Of a DNA stretch of 41,830 bases, positions 1 through 8,020 are shown piece by piece. The DNA is from Deltaproteobacteria bacterium (GTDB lineage: Bacteria > Desulfobacterota > Desulfarculia > JACQYL01), in NCBI GenBank assembly GCA_016208165.1, contig JACQYL010000007.1, forward strand, positions 1-41,830, read 5' to 3'. How positions within the stretch are numbered: position 1 is the stretch's first letter; the number at the start of each line of letters is the position of its first letter. Made by a program: the position numbers and the translations under genes. The notes beneath the pieces were generated by a model that did no database searches, was not told the origin of the DNA, and saw only the letters and a list, made by a program, of their open reading frames with translations.

Positions 1-2
1 TC

Positions 3-440
3 GCGCAACGGATACGGGATAACATCAACGCCCTGGAAGGCACAAACGTCCCGGCCGGGAATGTCGATATCACCCTTTACAGGGACGACTGGACCCGGAA
101 AAGCACGCATCCCATTGTTCAGACCACAGAAATCCTGTTTGATCTGGACGACAAACAGATAATCCTGACCGATGACGTACTGTATACCGGCCGGACCACC
201 CGGGCCGCCATGGATGCGATCATCGATTTCGGCCGGCCCAAGAGGATCCGCGTGGCGGCTCTCGTGGACAGGGGCGGGCGAGAACTTCCCATTTTGGCCA
301 ATTTCGTGGGAATCCAACGCAAAGCGCGTCCGGGAGAAACGATCAACGTCTACTTGAAAGAGAGGGAAGGCGTGGACCGAGCCGTTGTAGAGAAAACGGA
401 CCCTCGATCGAACCCTCGGGTGAAATCTCAAACAACATAA
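3..440 (+). CDS. pyrR: PyrR bifunctional pyrimidine regulator / uracil phosphoribosyltransferase, 5'-truncated by the window
   Basis: The reading frame is open from the left edge, so the N-terminus lies outside the window. The visible part shows the PyrR pattern: an ITLYRDDW segment, then the PRPP-binding loop ILTDDVLYTGRT, then a region with ALVDRGGRELPI, all typical of the family. PyrR proteins bind pyr-operon RNA in response to UMP/UTP and also convert uracil plus PRPP to UMP in the cytoplasm; which activity dominates here cannot be seen. The C-terminal tail after the KEREGVD segment runs about 20 residues further and is Arg/Lys/Thr rich. No pyr biosynthesis gene follows; the next gene is about 600 bases away. 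Identification is secure; the full length is not visible. Confidence 0.93.
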   Translation, partial: AQRIRDNINALEGTNVPAGNVDITLYRDDWTRKSTHPIVQTTEILFDLDDKQIILTDDVLYTGRTTRAAMDAIIDFGRPKRIRVAALVDRGGRELPILANFVGIQRKARPGETINVYLKEREGVDRAVVEKTDPRSNPRVKSQTT

Positions 441-1042
441 GCACACCATGTACGCCGCGACGGGTCGCTTCTCGATGCTCGGGAATGCGTGATGATACCG
501 GGAAGCCGGTTTGTTGAAAGAGGGCGGCGATTCCGTGGAACGGAGTCCATGCTCTCCAGCGCGTCAACGACTTTGTCCGTCCCGAAACCCGTTCTATTTT
601 GCTGCCCAGGGTAAGCCCAAGCCATTTCTTGGCCAAGTTGGATGAGCCGATCACAAGATCCTTGATTTCGCCGGACGAATCGGCTAAGAGTAGACGTGAA
701 AAAAAGCACGAACGCGTCCGATCGGCGTACGCAACCAAGAAACCGGCCCGTTTTCAGATTCGGCCCACGCAGTATCCGCGAGTAAGCGCCTTGATTTAAG
801 GGCTTCCTCCTCGAGCGCCGTCGTCCGGGGATCGCTCGTGTGGTTCGGGCGTTGACGGCGGCCCTTACCGGACAAACGCCTTTGACGATCAGGCTGATGA
901 TTGCAGGACCGATGCCTCTGTCAGGAAAAGGCCGGGGTCCCCTTGCGGCGCGTTGTTCAGATCCCGAGCCGTTGCGTCTCGGGCCTCCGATACCGATCGG
1001 GCGAGGGACGAGTGGGAGATCTAATATAGAGGAGAATGTTAG
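441..1042. other. About 600 bases without an intact gene
   Basis: No ORF here has a good ribosome site plus a recognisable product. The long minus-strand frame through 428-1429 lies antisense to flxD and is not credible. A short minus-strand stretch at 637-702 reads like the HxKxxxxD...GSxN block of a phospholipase-D-type domain with the His replaced, and the neighbouring similarity seems to switch frame, so a decayed PLD-like gene is possible but weak. The last bases (about 1029-1036) hold the GAGGAG ribosome site of flxD. I found no convincing promoter or terminator by eye. Confidence 0.4.
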
Positions 1043-1480
1043 ATGACCGAAAGCGATTGGCAACCCAAAATCGTTGCATTTCTCTGCAACTGGTGCAGTT
1101 ACGGCGCGGCCGATTTGGCCGGAATAGGGCGCCTGCAGTACCCTTCCGATATCAGGGTCATTCGGGTTCCCTGTTCCGGAAGGATGAGTCCCAAGTTTAT
1201 CTTGACGGCTTTCCGGAAAGGCGCGGACGGGGTTTGGGTCTCCGGGTGACACCCGGGAGATTGCCACTATATTGAAGGCAACTACTACGCACGCAGAAAG
1301 TTCGCGCTGCTGAAGAATTTGCTGGAATATATCGGCATCGAGCCCGGGAGGCTTCATTTTTCTTGGATTTCCTCTGCAGAATCCACCAAGTTTCAGAGAG
1401 TGGCCAAAGAGGTCAGTGACGCGGTTCAAGCGGTCGGACCGGCGAATAAACTCATCAAGGAACTTGCTGAGGTAGCCTAA
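1043..1480 (+). CDS. flxD: FlxD / MvhD-like [2Fe-2S] electron-transfer subunit, predicted selenoprotein (UGA = Sec69)
   Basis: A 145-residue MvhD-family protein if the in-frame TGA at 1247-1249 is read as selenocysteine. The sequence runs uninterrupted on both sides: C15, C18 and C44 come before it, and the Sec sits in VSG-U-HPGDCHY, where the family motif has a Cys. After the TGA the frame continues with the expected HPGDC and YARRKF signatures to a stop that abuts the next start. MvhD proteins carry a [2Fe-2S] cluster and pass electrons to HdrA; the methanogen homologue VhuD is a known selenoprotein. The ATG at 1043 follows GAGGAG by about 7 bases. Stopping at TGA would leave 68 residues and lose C74. 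Sec insertion needs selA, selB and selC, which are not in this window, and a candidate SECIS hairpin lies just downstream. First gene of a four-gene operon. Confidence 0.9.
1247..1281 (+). promoter_or_regulatory. UGA selenocysteine codon with candidate bacterial SECIS hairpin
   Basis: The UGA occupies 1247-1249. A perfect 5-bp stem, TTGCC (1261-1265) with GGCAA (1277-1281), closes an 11-base loop that starts 16 bases after the UGA. Stem length, loop size and distance fall within published bacterial SECIS limits. The usual G among the first two loop bases is absent (the loop begins AC), so the exact fold is uncertain. Confidence 0.5.
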
Positions 1481-2428
1481 ATGATTAGATATACAGAGAA
1501 AATTCGCCAGGCGGCCAGGCAGTTACTCGAATCCGGAAAAGTCGACGTGTTTATCGGATTTCGGAAAGGCACGGTTCCCATGATGAGCGAGCCCACCTTG
1601 ATTCGAAACGCGCAAGCCGCGGAGACGCTCCATTGGGACAGCAACTGCGGAATCAACCTGGCTAACTATCTTCCAAAACGAAGCGAGCGCATAGGTATCG
1701 TCGCAAAAGGCTGCGATTCCAGAAATATCGTTACCCACATCGTCGAGAATCAGATCAGGCGGGAGCAGCTGATCATTGTGGGGGTTCCGTGTGAGGGGAT
1801 GGTGGATCGCCGCAAAGTGACCCGAATGGCCGGCGGAGACATCCTCGATGTGGTCGAGGAAGAGAGCCGCATCATTGTGACGGGAAAAGCGGGCCAACAA
1901 ACCTTCGACAAGAAGGACGTACTTCAGGAGAACTGCGCCATCTGCATTCACCGTAACCCCGTCGTCTACGACGAGTTGGTCGCCGATCTCGTGGAAGAAC
2001 AAAAGGACGTGGATCGTTACGAGGATATTAGGGCGATCGAGGATAAGACTCCGGAAGAACGTTGGGAGTATTTTCAGAAACTCATCGAACCCTGTATCCG
2101 GTGCTACGCGTGTCGCAATGCCTGTCCGCTCTGCTATTGTCCTACGTGTTTTGTGGATGAGTCGAAACCCCAGTGGCTGGGGAAAAGTATCGATCGCACC
2201 GATACGATGACCTTTCATTTTCTTCGAGCATACCATTGCGCCGGCAGGTGCACGGACTGTGGCGCGTGCGAGCGTGCGTGCCCTGTGGGCATACGCGTCC
2301 GGAAATTCACGAAGAAACTAGAAAAAGATATCAAAGAATTGTACGACTGGGAGGCTGGTCTTGCTTTAGACGAGCGACCGCCGTTAGACCGTTATAGACC
2401 GGACGATCCGAACGGATTCATTTTGTAG
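1481..2428 (+). CDS. flxC: FlxC-like protein, two-cluster [4Fe-4S] electron carrier
   Basis: 315 residues; the ATG directly abuts the flxD stop (TAAATG), implying translational coupling. The first 190 residues contain scattered Cys (C56, C78, C104, C152, C155) in contexts such as AKGCDSRNI and VGVPCEG. The C-terminal third is a dicluster ferredoxin: C205-C208-C211-C215 in CIRCYACRNACP, extra Cys in CYCPTC, and C257-C260-C263-C267 in CTDCGACERACP. This is the layout of the iron-sulfur subunits encoded with FlxA and MvhD-like proteins in sulfate reducers. It probably carries electrons between FlxA/B and FlxD in the cytoplasm; no signal peptide or membrane segment is seen. B and C subunits are similar, so the letter follows gene position. 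Confidence 0.82.
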   Translation: MIRYTEKIRQAARQLLESGKVDVFIGFRKGTVPMMSEPTLIRNAQAAETLHWDSNCGINLANYLPKRSERIGIVAKGCDSRNIVTHIVENQIRREQLIIVGVPCEGMVDRRKVTRMAGGDILDVVEEESRIIVTGKAGQQTFDKKDVLQENCAICIHRNPVVYDELVADLVEEQKDVDRYEDIRAIEDKTPEERWEYFQKLIEPCIRCYACRNACPLCYCPTCFVDESKPQWLGKSIDRTDTMTFHFLRAYHCAGRCTDCGACERACPVGIRVRKFTKKLEKDIKELYDWEAGLALDERPPLDRYRPDDPNGFIL

Positions 2429-2443
2429 AATAAGGACTTCCTG

Positions 2444-3502
2444 ATGATATCCAAAGTGCTTTCCAAAGAACGTTTACCGTCGGTCCTCGAAAAGCTGAAG
2501 GCATCCTACCGATTGTACGTTCCTGTTGAGAAGGGTGACATCGTCGAATTCAAAATGTTGGAGGGGGACGAAAAGCCTGCTTTCGAATTTCAAAACAGCC
2601 GTCTTTCTCCTAAATTTCTTATGGAGCCCCAGTCGGAGAAGATGTTCGAGTTCTCCACGGACCCAAGTGAAGAGAACGCCGGAATCCTGAAAGAAGTCCC
2701 CCGGGAGTATCCGCCATGGTTGGTCGTGGGCATAAGGCCGTGTGACGCTAAGGCCATACAACTGGTAAGGAAGAATTTCGACAATCCGGAATACCGGGAC
2801 CTCTATTGGGTGAAGCGCTTCGAAGCGGCGACCCTGGTCGGTTACGGATGCAACGATCCCTGTGCGGCCTGTTTCTGCACCAGCGTGGAATGCGGTCCGT
2901 TTCATGAAGAAGGTCTGGACGCATTGATGGCGGATCTGGGAGAAGCTTATCTTCTGAGAGCGCTGACGGAAAAGGGGGAATCGCTACTTTCAGGTGTGGA
3001 GGGAGAACCCGCCGACAAGGCACAGCTTAAGCAGGCGGAAACTCTACGCGAAACGGCCGAGCATAAAATAAAGAGTCGTGTCCCGACGGACAAGTTGGCG
3101 AAGCAGGATCTCATGAATCTGTTCGAGGCAAAGTTCTGGGACGACATAGCGTTCTCCTGCATCAACTGCGGGACGTGCACGTTTCTCTGCCCCACGTGTT
3201 GGTGCTTCGACATCCAGGACGAAGCGCGCGGCGGCCACGGCATCCGTCTCCGGAATTGGGACGCCTGCATGTTCCCGTTGTTCACGTTGCATGGTTCTGG
3301 GCACAACCCGCGTGACGCCAAAACGCAACGCGTGCGCCAGCGTTTCATGCACAAGCTGAAATACTACGTGGACAAGTATGGCAACGGCGTAGCCTGTGTG
3401 GGCTGTGGGCGATGTGTTCAGCATTGTCCGGTTAACATCGACATCCGCCGAGTATTCGAAATAATGAACAACTACGTTCCTGCAGCATGCGAAACGGCCT
3501 GA
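2444..3502 (+). CDS. flxB: FlxB-like / sulfhydrogenase beta-type [4Fe-4S] protein
   Basis: 352 residues, 15 bases after flxC. The N-terminal half has the pattern of HydB/sulfhydrogenase beta-type proteins: PWLVVGIRPCDAKAI near residue 95, followed by GYGCNDPCAACFCTSVECG near 134-151. The C-terminal half holds two [4Fe-4S] motifs: C239-C242-C245-C249 (CINCGTCTFLCP) and C318-C321-C324-C328 (CVGCGRCVQHCP). In the family this subunit links the flavoprotein (FlxA) to further iron-sulfur carriers. It is cytoplasmic, with no membrane segment. The flxD-C-B-A order and tight spacing support one operon. The assignment rests on motif and neighbourhood, and it could equally be called anaerobic sulfite reductase subunit A-like. 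Confidence 0.85.
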   Translation: MISKVLSKERLPSVLEKLKASYRLYVPVEKGDIVEFKMLEGDEKPAFEFQNSRLSPKFLMEPQSEKMFEFSTDPSEENAGILKEVPREYPPWLVVGIRPCDAKAIQLVRKNFDNPEYRDLYWVKRFEAATLVGYGCNDPCAACFCTSVECGPFHEEGLDALMADLGEAYLLRALTEKGESLLSGVEGEPADKAQLKQAETLRETAEHKIKSRVPTDKLAKQDLMNLFEAKFWDDIAFSCINCGTCTFLCPTCWCFDIQDEARGGHGIRLRNWDACMFPLFTLHGSGHNPRDAKTQRVRQRFMHKLKYYVDKYGNGVACVGCGRCVQHCPVNIDIRRVFEIMNNYVPAACETA

Positions 3503-3517
3503 GAGGGGGGGACTGTC

Positions 3518-4360
3518 TTGAAGAATCCGTATCTCCCGTACCCGGTTCGAATCATCGATGTGATCACCGAAACCGAGGATAAAAACCTGAAGACATTCAA
3601 GCTGGAATTCATCAATCCTTCGGACGAAGATGAGTTTAAATACCATCCCGGTCAGTTCGCCGAGCTTTCCGTTGCGGGGAAGGGTGAAATTCCTATTGGA
3701 ATAGCGTCTTCTCCCACGGAAAAAGGGTTTCTGATGTTTACGATTAACAAGGTGGGCCTGGTCACCAGCCACCTCCACAATATGAAACCCGGCGAAATCA
3801 TGGGGGTCCGTGGTCCTTTGGGGAACTGGTACCCCTGGGAACGGATGGAAGGGAAAAACATCGTCATCGTGGGCGGGGGTTTTGCTTTCACCACGCTTCG
3901 TTCCAGCATCGTCTATATGCTGCATCCGGACAACCGCAAAAAGTTCGGTGACATTACGGTCGTATATGGAGCCCGAAGTCCGGGAATGCTGCTTTATCGG
4001 GAAGAGCTCGCGGAATGGGAACGACGAGACGACATCAAGATGCATATCACGGTGGACGCTACCAAGGATCCGGATTGGAAATACAATGTCGGTTTCGTGC
4101 CCGCCATTACGAAGGAGAAGGCTCCCGGAGCGGAAAACGCCCTGGCGCTGGTGTGTGGACCGCCCATCATGATCCGTTTCACGCAGCCGGTTCTCAGCGA
4201 ACTCGGATTCACCCCGGAACAGATCATCATGAGTCTCGAAATGCGCATGAAATGCGGAATCGGAATCTGCGGAAGATGCAATATCGGCAAGGAACTCGTA
4301 TGCAAGGACGGTCCCGTGTTTACCCTAGAACAGCTCAACCGAATGCCTAAAGAATATTAA
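3518..4360 (+). CDS. flxA: FlxA-like FAD/NAD(P)-binding oxidoreductase with C-terminal [2Fe-2S] site
   Basis: 280 residues with a TTG start at 3518, chosen because a strong purine run (GAGAGGGGGG, 3501-3510) lies about 7 bases upstream. The order of parts is that of the PyrK/HydG-like ferredoxin reductase family: an N-terminal flavin barrel (HPGQFAEL, IGIASSP, residues about 45-65), an NAD-binding Rossmann part starting NIVIVGGGFAFTTLR near residue 115, and a C-terminal cluster site MKCGIGICGRCNIGKELVC near 244-262. In the Hdr-Flx complex of sulfate reducers this subunit oxidises or reduces NAD(H). Last gene of the flx operon; no hdrA, hdrB or hdrC follows, so its heterodisulfide-reductase partner must be encoded elsewhere. 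Confidence 0.9.
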   Translation: MKNPYLPYPVRIIDVITETEDKNLKTFKLEFINPSDEDEFKYHPGQFAELSVAGKGEIPIGIASSPTEKGFLMFTINKVGLVTSHLHNMKPGEIMGVRGPLGNWYPWERMEGKNIVIVGGGFAFTTLRSSIVYMLHPDNRKKFGDITVVYGARSPGMLLYREELAEWERRDDIKMHITVDATKDPDWKYNVGFVPAITKEKAPGAENALALVCGPPIMIRFTQPVLSELGFTPEQIIMSLEMRMKCGIGICGRCNIGKELVCKDGPVFTLEQLNRMPKEY

Positions 4361-4416
4361 GGATCGAGAGTTCTTGCGGTACACGGCGCATGGTCTACGC
4401 TTAGTTGAGCGCGGGT

Positions 4417-4968
4417 ATGGGTGAAATCAAAAGCACGCTGGATCTCGTCCTCGAAAAAACGCGTCATCTGCGCCTCGGCGACGAGGAGAAACGCGAAATC
4501 CTCAGAGAAGACGCCAAGAAAAGGGCCCGCGGATATGCGCTGAAGTACGTCGAGGGGGTCTGGAGGCTCAGCCAATTGCTCAAAACGCTCGGAGAAGAGG
4601 ACCCGGATCCGGATGTGCTGGAGGAGACAGTCCGAACCGTTGTGGAACAGCTACGGCCCGGCGACATGAATATCCGCCTTTTGGATGACCTGGGCGAATG
4701 GCGAGGGGACCGCGCCCAGGACGAGATCGATGGCATTCGCCGGGAACTGGAAGCCTTCGAGCGTCGGGAACGCTCCCTGAGCGACGAGATCCGGGAACGT
4801 GTTATAAAAGAGTTGGAGGGGAAAGGTATCTACGGTTCCGCCGTAGTGCCGAAAATCCAACACCATGCCGAATGGATCGAAAAGAACGAGCAAATGATAC
4901 TCGAATCCAACCGGGTTCTTGAACCCCTCAGGAACGAACTCGTACGTCGCCTGCTGTCCGGCGTTTGA
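4417..4968 (+). CDS. Conserved hypothetical, charged helical protein
   Basis: 183 residues from the ATG at 4417; a TTG at 4405 is in frame, but the MGEIKSTLDLVLEKT beginning is how I recall related deltaproteobacterial proteins starting. The protein is very rich in Glu, Arg, Lys and Leu with almost no Cys and no membrane segment, and long stretches (for example 110-140) look like coiled coil. I know no function. It lies 56 bases after flxA on the same strand, so read-through from the flx operon is possible. The ribosome site is weak. Confidence 0.72.
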   Translation: MGEIKSTLDLVLEKTRHLRLGDEEKREILREDAKKRARGYALKYVEGVWRLSQLLKTLGEEDPDPDVLEETVRTVVEQLRPGDMNIRLLDDLGEWRGDRAQDEIDGIRRELEAFERRERSLSDEIRERVIKELEGKGIYGSAVVPKIQHHAEWIEKNEQMILESNRVLEPLRNELVRRLLSGV

Positions 4969-5035
4969 GTTTTTCGCGTTCGGCTGCTGAAATTCCTCCA
5001 GGAGCTGAAACGGGCCATCCTTCGTAACGGGCCGC

Positions 5036-5242
5036 TTATCTCTCCTCCAGATCGAGCAGCGCCTTTCGGAGGCATTCCGTACTGGCTTTCTCGAGCCGCG
5101 CGAGTTCCCTTATCTGTGCCGCTGCGGCAGCTTTGCCCGCCTCTTCGAGTTGTTCCGCAAAAAGCTCGTATTCCTCTATGTGATGCTCATTGTGAGAAAT
5201 CCAATGGGAGATTCGAATCCTGGCCTTTTCCAACGTGTCCAT
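5036..5242 (-). CDS. Small helical hypothetical protein (68 aa)
   Basis: It starts MDTLEKARIRISHWISHN and is almost all helix by composition, with a His-rich segment (HWISHNEHHIEEYE) near residues 13-26 and an Ala-rich middle. The HxxHH-type spacing could bind a metal, but that is only a suggestion. An AGAGGA ribosome site sits 9 bases before the ATG. Small proteins beginning this way occur in deltaproteobacteria; the role is unknown to me. It lies about 60 bases downstream of the MBL hydrolase gene on the same strand and may share its transcript. Confidence 0.65.
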   Translation of the reverse strand: MDTLEKARIRISHWISHNEHHIEEYELFAEQLEEAGKAAAAAQIRELARLEKASTECLRKALLDLEER

Positions 5243-5304
5243 TCGTGTTTTCCTCTATCGAGCGTTATTTGGGTCTTAGTGCATGGCCCCGCGCTGCGGT
5301 CGGT

Positions 5305-5970
5305 TTATATTACCGGAAAATAGATACTCTGAATGAATTCAAAATTATCGCGAACTTCCTTTTCCCCCTGAATGATCTCTCCATGCCCGGGCAGAACGGT
5401 TTCCAGGTCGAGCTCCGCCACCTTGACGATGCTTTCTTTCAGCCGGTCGGTTCTCCCGCCTGGAAAGTCCATGCGCCCCACCCCTTGTAGAAAAACCAGA
5501 TCCCCGGTTATGAGGGTTTTGTATCGGGGCCAGTAAAGGCAAATCGAACCCGGCGAATGACCGGGGGCATGAATCACTTCAAGGTGATGATCGCCTAATT
5601 GCAGGGAGCCTTCCCGGAGGAGGAATTTCATCTCGAGCTTGGGCATTCGACCGCCCATGGCCTCGAAAAAAGCTTTCCCGTCACCCATCATGTAAGTTTC
5701 CTCCGCCTCATGCATGGTAACCAGGGTGGCGGCCGGAAAGAACCCGGCAGCGGCTTCCAAATGGTCCGGGTGACAATGCGTCAGAACGATCAGGTCGATA
5801 CTCTCGGGTGAAAATCCGTCTTCTTTCATCTGCAGGGAAAGCGTATTGAAAAGATGGGCGTGGCCGGGGTCCACCAGCGTTCGTGGACGTCCGTCTAGGA
5901 GATAGCTGTTGCAGTTGTTTTCCGTCAAACGCCTCCAAGGGTAGGAAAACAATTGTCCAAAAAGCCTCAT
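5305..5970 (-). CDS. MBL-fold metallo-hydrolase, glyoxalase-II-like
   Basis: 221 residues with the metallo-beta-lactamase fold signatures in order: THCHPDH near residue 64 (binuclear metal site), HAPGHSPGS near 134 (third His), TGDLVF near 155 (bridging Asp) and LPGHG near 193 (last His). All metal ligands are present, so it should be active. Substrates in this family range from hydroxyacyl-glutathione to other thioesters or esters and cannot be told from sequence. Cytoplasmic, no signal peptide. It lies 13 bases after the PfkB kinase gene on the same strand, so the two are probably co-transcribed. Confidence 0.85.
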   Translation of the reverse strand: MRLFGQLFSYPWRRLTENNCNSYLLDGRPRTLVDPGHAHLFNTLSLQMKEDGFSPESIDLIVLTHCHPDHLEAAAGFFPAATLVTMHEAEETYMMGDGKAFFEAMGGRMPKLEMKFLLREGSLQLGDHHLEVIHAPGHSPGSICLYWPRYKTLITGDLVFLQGVGRMDFPGGRTDRLKESIVKVAELDLETVLPGHGEIIQGEKEVRDNFEFIQSIYFPVI

Positions 5971-5983
5971 TTCTTCGTCCCCG

Positions 5984-6913
5984 TTACAGAATTCGCTTCC
6001 ATGTCACATGCGGCTTGATGGCTTCCACGAGATCGAGGGAACACAAGGCGGTGGCGGGCGTAATAGAGGTGGCGGTGCCGGCCGCACACGCCAGGACGGT
6101 GCATTCCTCGAGGGTACTGCCACGGCTGTGGGCGAGAATGAAAGCTCCCAGCGCCGAATCACCGGCTCCTACGGTGGAGTCCACCTGCACGACCGGAGGT
6201 ATTGCCTCAATCGCGGTTTCGGCCGTCACGACAATCAGTCCTTTGGGTCCCATGGAAACGATGACGTGGGATATGCCGGAGTCCACCAATCGTCTGGCTT
6301 CGATGACCACCTCTTCGGTCGATTTCAGCTCTTTGTTACTGAGCCGCTTCAACTCATGCAGGTTAGGCTTTATGAAATCCGGCTTCATCTCGATTCCGCG
6401 ACGCAACGCCTTGCCGTCCGCATCCAGCGCAATTTTGGCGCCGCGTTTTCGAAAGGTGACGATAAACTGGCTGTAGATCCCCGGGTCGATCCCCTTGGGG
6501 ACGCTGCCGGAAATGACGACGTACGTGGGGTCGGGCACGTTCTTAAGCTCTTCATACAACTGTCCCAACTCCAGCATCCGGATCTCGGGTCCCGGACTGC
6601 CAATGGAAAATTGGCGTCCGGTATCTTTTTCCTTGATGATCAAATTCACCCGGGTCGAACCGCCGATCCGTGTGAAATTCGTCAAAACGCCTTCATTGAC
6701 CAACCGACCCTCGAGTTCCAGGCCTTCATACCCTCCGGCAAAGCCCGTCGCAACGCTGTTTCCCCCAAGAGCGCGGATCACGCGGGATACGTTGATGCCC
6801 TTGCCCGCAGCGTACCTTTCTTCAGCGATGGGGCGCAACGTATCGTCGGCCTCCAGGTGATCGAGCACGATGGTCCAGTCCAACGCAGGGTTCAGCGTAA
6901 GCGTGTAAATCAT
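5984..6913 (-). CDS. PfkB-family hexose/tagatose phosphate kinase (1-phosphofructokinase-like)
   Basis: About 310 residues. I place the start at the ATG at 6913 rather than a TTG 15 bases upstream because GAAAGG lies 7 bases before it and family members begin MIYTLTLNPALD. The N-terminal signature GKGINVSRVIRALGG and the C-terminal catalytic signature VDSTVGAGDSALGAF (with the GAGD Asp) are both intact. These enzymes phosphorylate fructose-1-phosphate, fructose-6-phosphate or tagatose-6-phosphate with ATP. No PTS or sugar transporter gene is nearby, so a glycolytic PfkB role is as likely as a fructose-1-phosphate role. The substrate is not fixed by sequence alone. Confidence 0.85.
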   Translation of the reverse strand: MIYTLTLNPALDWTIVLDHLEADDTLRPIAEERYAAGKGINVSRVIRALGGNSVATGFAGGYEGLELEGRLVNEGVLTNFTRIGGSTRVNLIIKEKDTGRQFSIGSPGPEIRMLELGQLYEELKNVPDPTYVVISGSVPKGIDPGIYSQFIVTFRKRGAKIALDADGKALRRGIEMKPDFIKPNLHELKRLSNKELKSTEEVVIEARRLVDSGISHVIVSMGPKGLIVVTAETAIEAIPPVVQVDSTVGAGDSALGAFILAHSRGSTLEECTVLACAAGTATSITPATALCSLDLVEAIKPHVTWKRIL

Positions 6914-7066
6914 CTCAAAGCCTTTCAATAGGTCGAGTTTTCCGAACTTCTGCTAATAGTATCGATGGTTCATATTCGATGCATCGGCCACTGTCAATCC
7001 TAAAGCACGGACGACCGGCAATCGGACACGGGGCGCCGGAACACCGATGGGCCGCGCCGCTCATGG

Positions 7067-7804
7067 TCAATTGCTTCGTAAGTACGCCTCTGTAGCTGCG
7101 TTCGATTCCACGATCACTTCCGAGCCTTGCCGGATAACAAACTCGGAAAGCCCTACTTCCGTATCCACGGCGCCCCAATCGTAGGTGTAACCCAATCTCG
7201 TCCAGGGATACTGCATGGGAAAATAGGAATCGATAATGTTAGTATGAAACCACTCGATGTACCATTCCTCTGCGGATTCGGGTAATTCGAGCTGAACCGT
7301 CCGGTCTGTAATCTCGTTGTCCGGCGCGGGGCGGAAAAGGTCTCCGGGTCGAACCCAGAGTTCGACAAAATGCGTATACCCCGCGTCCTTCGGCAGCCCC
7401 AAAAGCTGCGCCGCCCGAAGGGTCATGTCCGTATTGCCCCGGTAATTCTCGCTGAACCAGTCCGTTATTTCGGGCGCCATGGTGACCCATGTGTCGCCCC
7501 ACCAGGTCTGGACCGTTTCACCCACGGGATAGCTGTCCGGATACGGGGTCCATGTCACCGCTAAGACTCTTATTTCGCCGTTTATATCCGACCAATGAAG
7601 ATAATGGTTTGCCTCCACCACGTCGGTCAAGCCGTCGTACAACTCCCCTTCTTCAGTGGTCATTGCGTCTTTGACGGCTTCCAAGTACTTTTCTTCGAGA
7701 ACGGTATCATTGGAACTCACGGAGCCGTCGCCGCCCGATGAGCATGCCACAGGGAGAAGGATCAAGGCGAAAAGAAAAAGAACACGACACGTTTTGGTCA
7801 TCAT
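7067..7804 (-). CDS. Predicted lipoprotein, unknown function
   Basis: 245 residues. An N-terminal hydrophobic stretch ends in a lipobox, LPVAC, with Cys21 as the lipidated residue, followed by a Ser/Gly linker. The mature part is rich in Trp, Tyr and acidic residues (TWTPYPDSYPVG, QTWWGDTWV) and looks globular, perhaps beta-rich. Two adjacent ATGs compete for the start; GAGAG lies 3 or 6 bases upstream. I do not recognise the family. It is isolated: about 150 bases separate it from the kinase gene downstream and about 215 from the next gene upstream. Confidence 0.7.
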   Translation of the reverse strand: MMTKTCRVLFLFALILLPVACSSGGDGSVSSNDTVLEEKYLEAVKDAMTTEEGELYDGLTDVVEANHYLHWSDINGEIRVLAVTWTPYPDSYPVGETVQTWWGDTWVTMAPEITDWFSENYRGNTDMTLRAAQLLGLPKDAGYTHFVELWVRPGDLFRPAPDNEITDRTVQLELPESAEEWYIEWFHTNIIDSYFPMQYPWTRLGYTYDWGAVDTEVGLSEFVIRQGSEVIVESNAATEAYLRSN

Positions 7805-8020
7805 TGACTCTCTATTTCAAAAGGTGATGCGGAAAAAGTCCTTATCGGAAGGGCGACATGGCATGGGAATCGCGGTGAAGCGTCCAATTATGGGCAACGT
7901 CCCGGATCCGAGTAACGCCGGGATCCGTCCCGGCGCGACGGATAACACACGTGAAAACCTCTTCCGGTTGCGCTTCGGCTCGGCCCCAGGCGGCTTCGAT
8001 GAGGAAAAGCTCGGAGGCTG

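Noticed and set aside
1043-1249. 68-codon ORF ending at TGA as a separate truncated gene or pseudogene
   Set aside because: The downstream frame keeps conserved family residues with no other stop, so readthrough as selenocysteine is a better explanation than a nonsense mutation.
428-1429. 333-codon minus-strand ORF
   Set aside because: It is antisense to flxD and crosses into the spacer, shows no domain pattern, and is explained by the GC-rich flxD coding strand.
3044-4045. 333-codon minus-strand ORF
   Set aside because: It is antisense to flxB and flxA, which have strong family signatures on the + strand.
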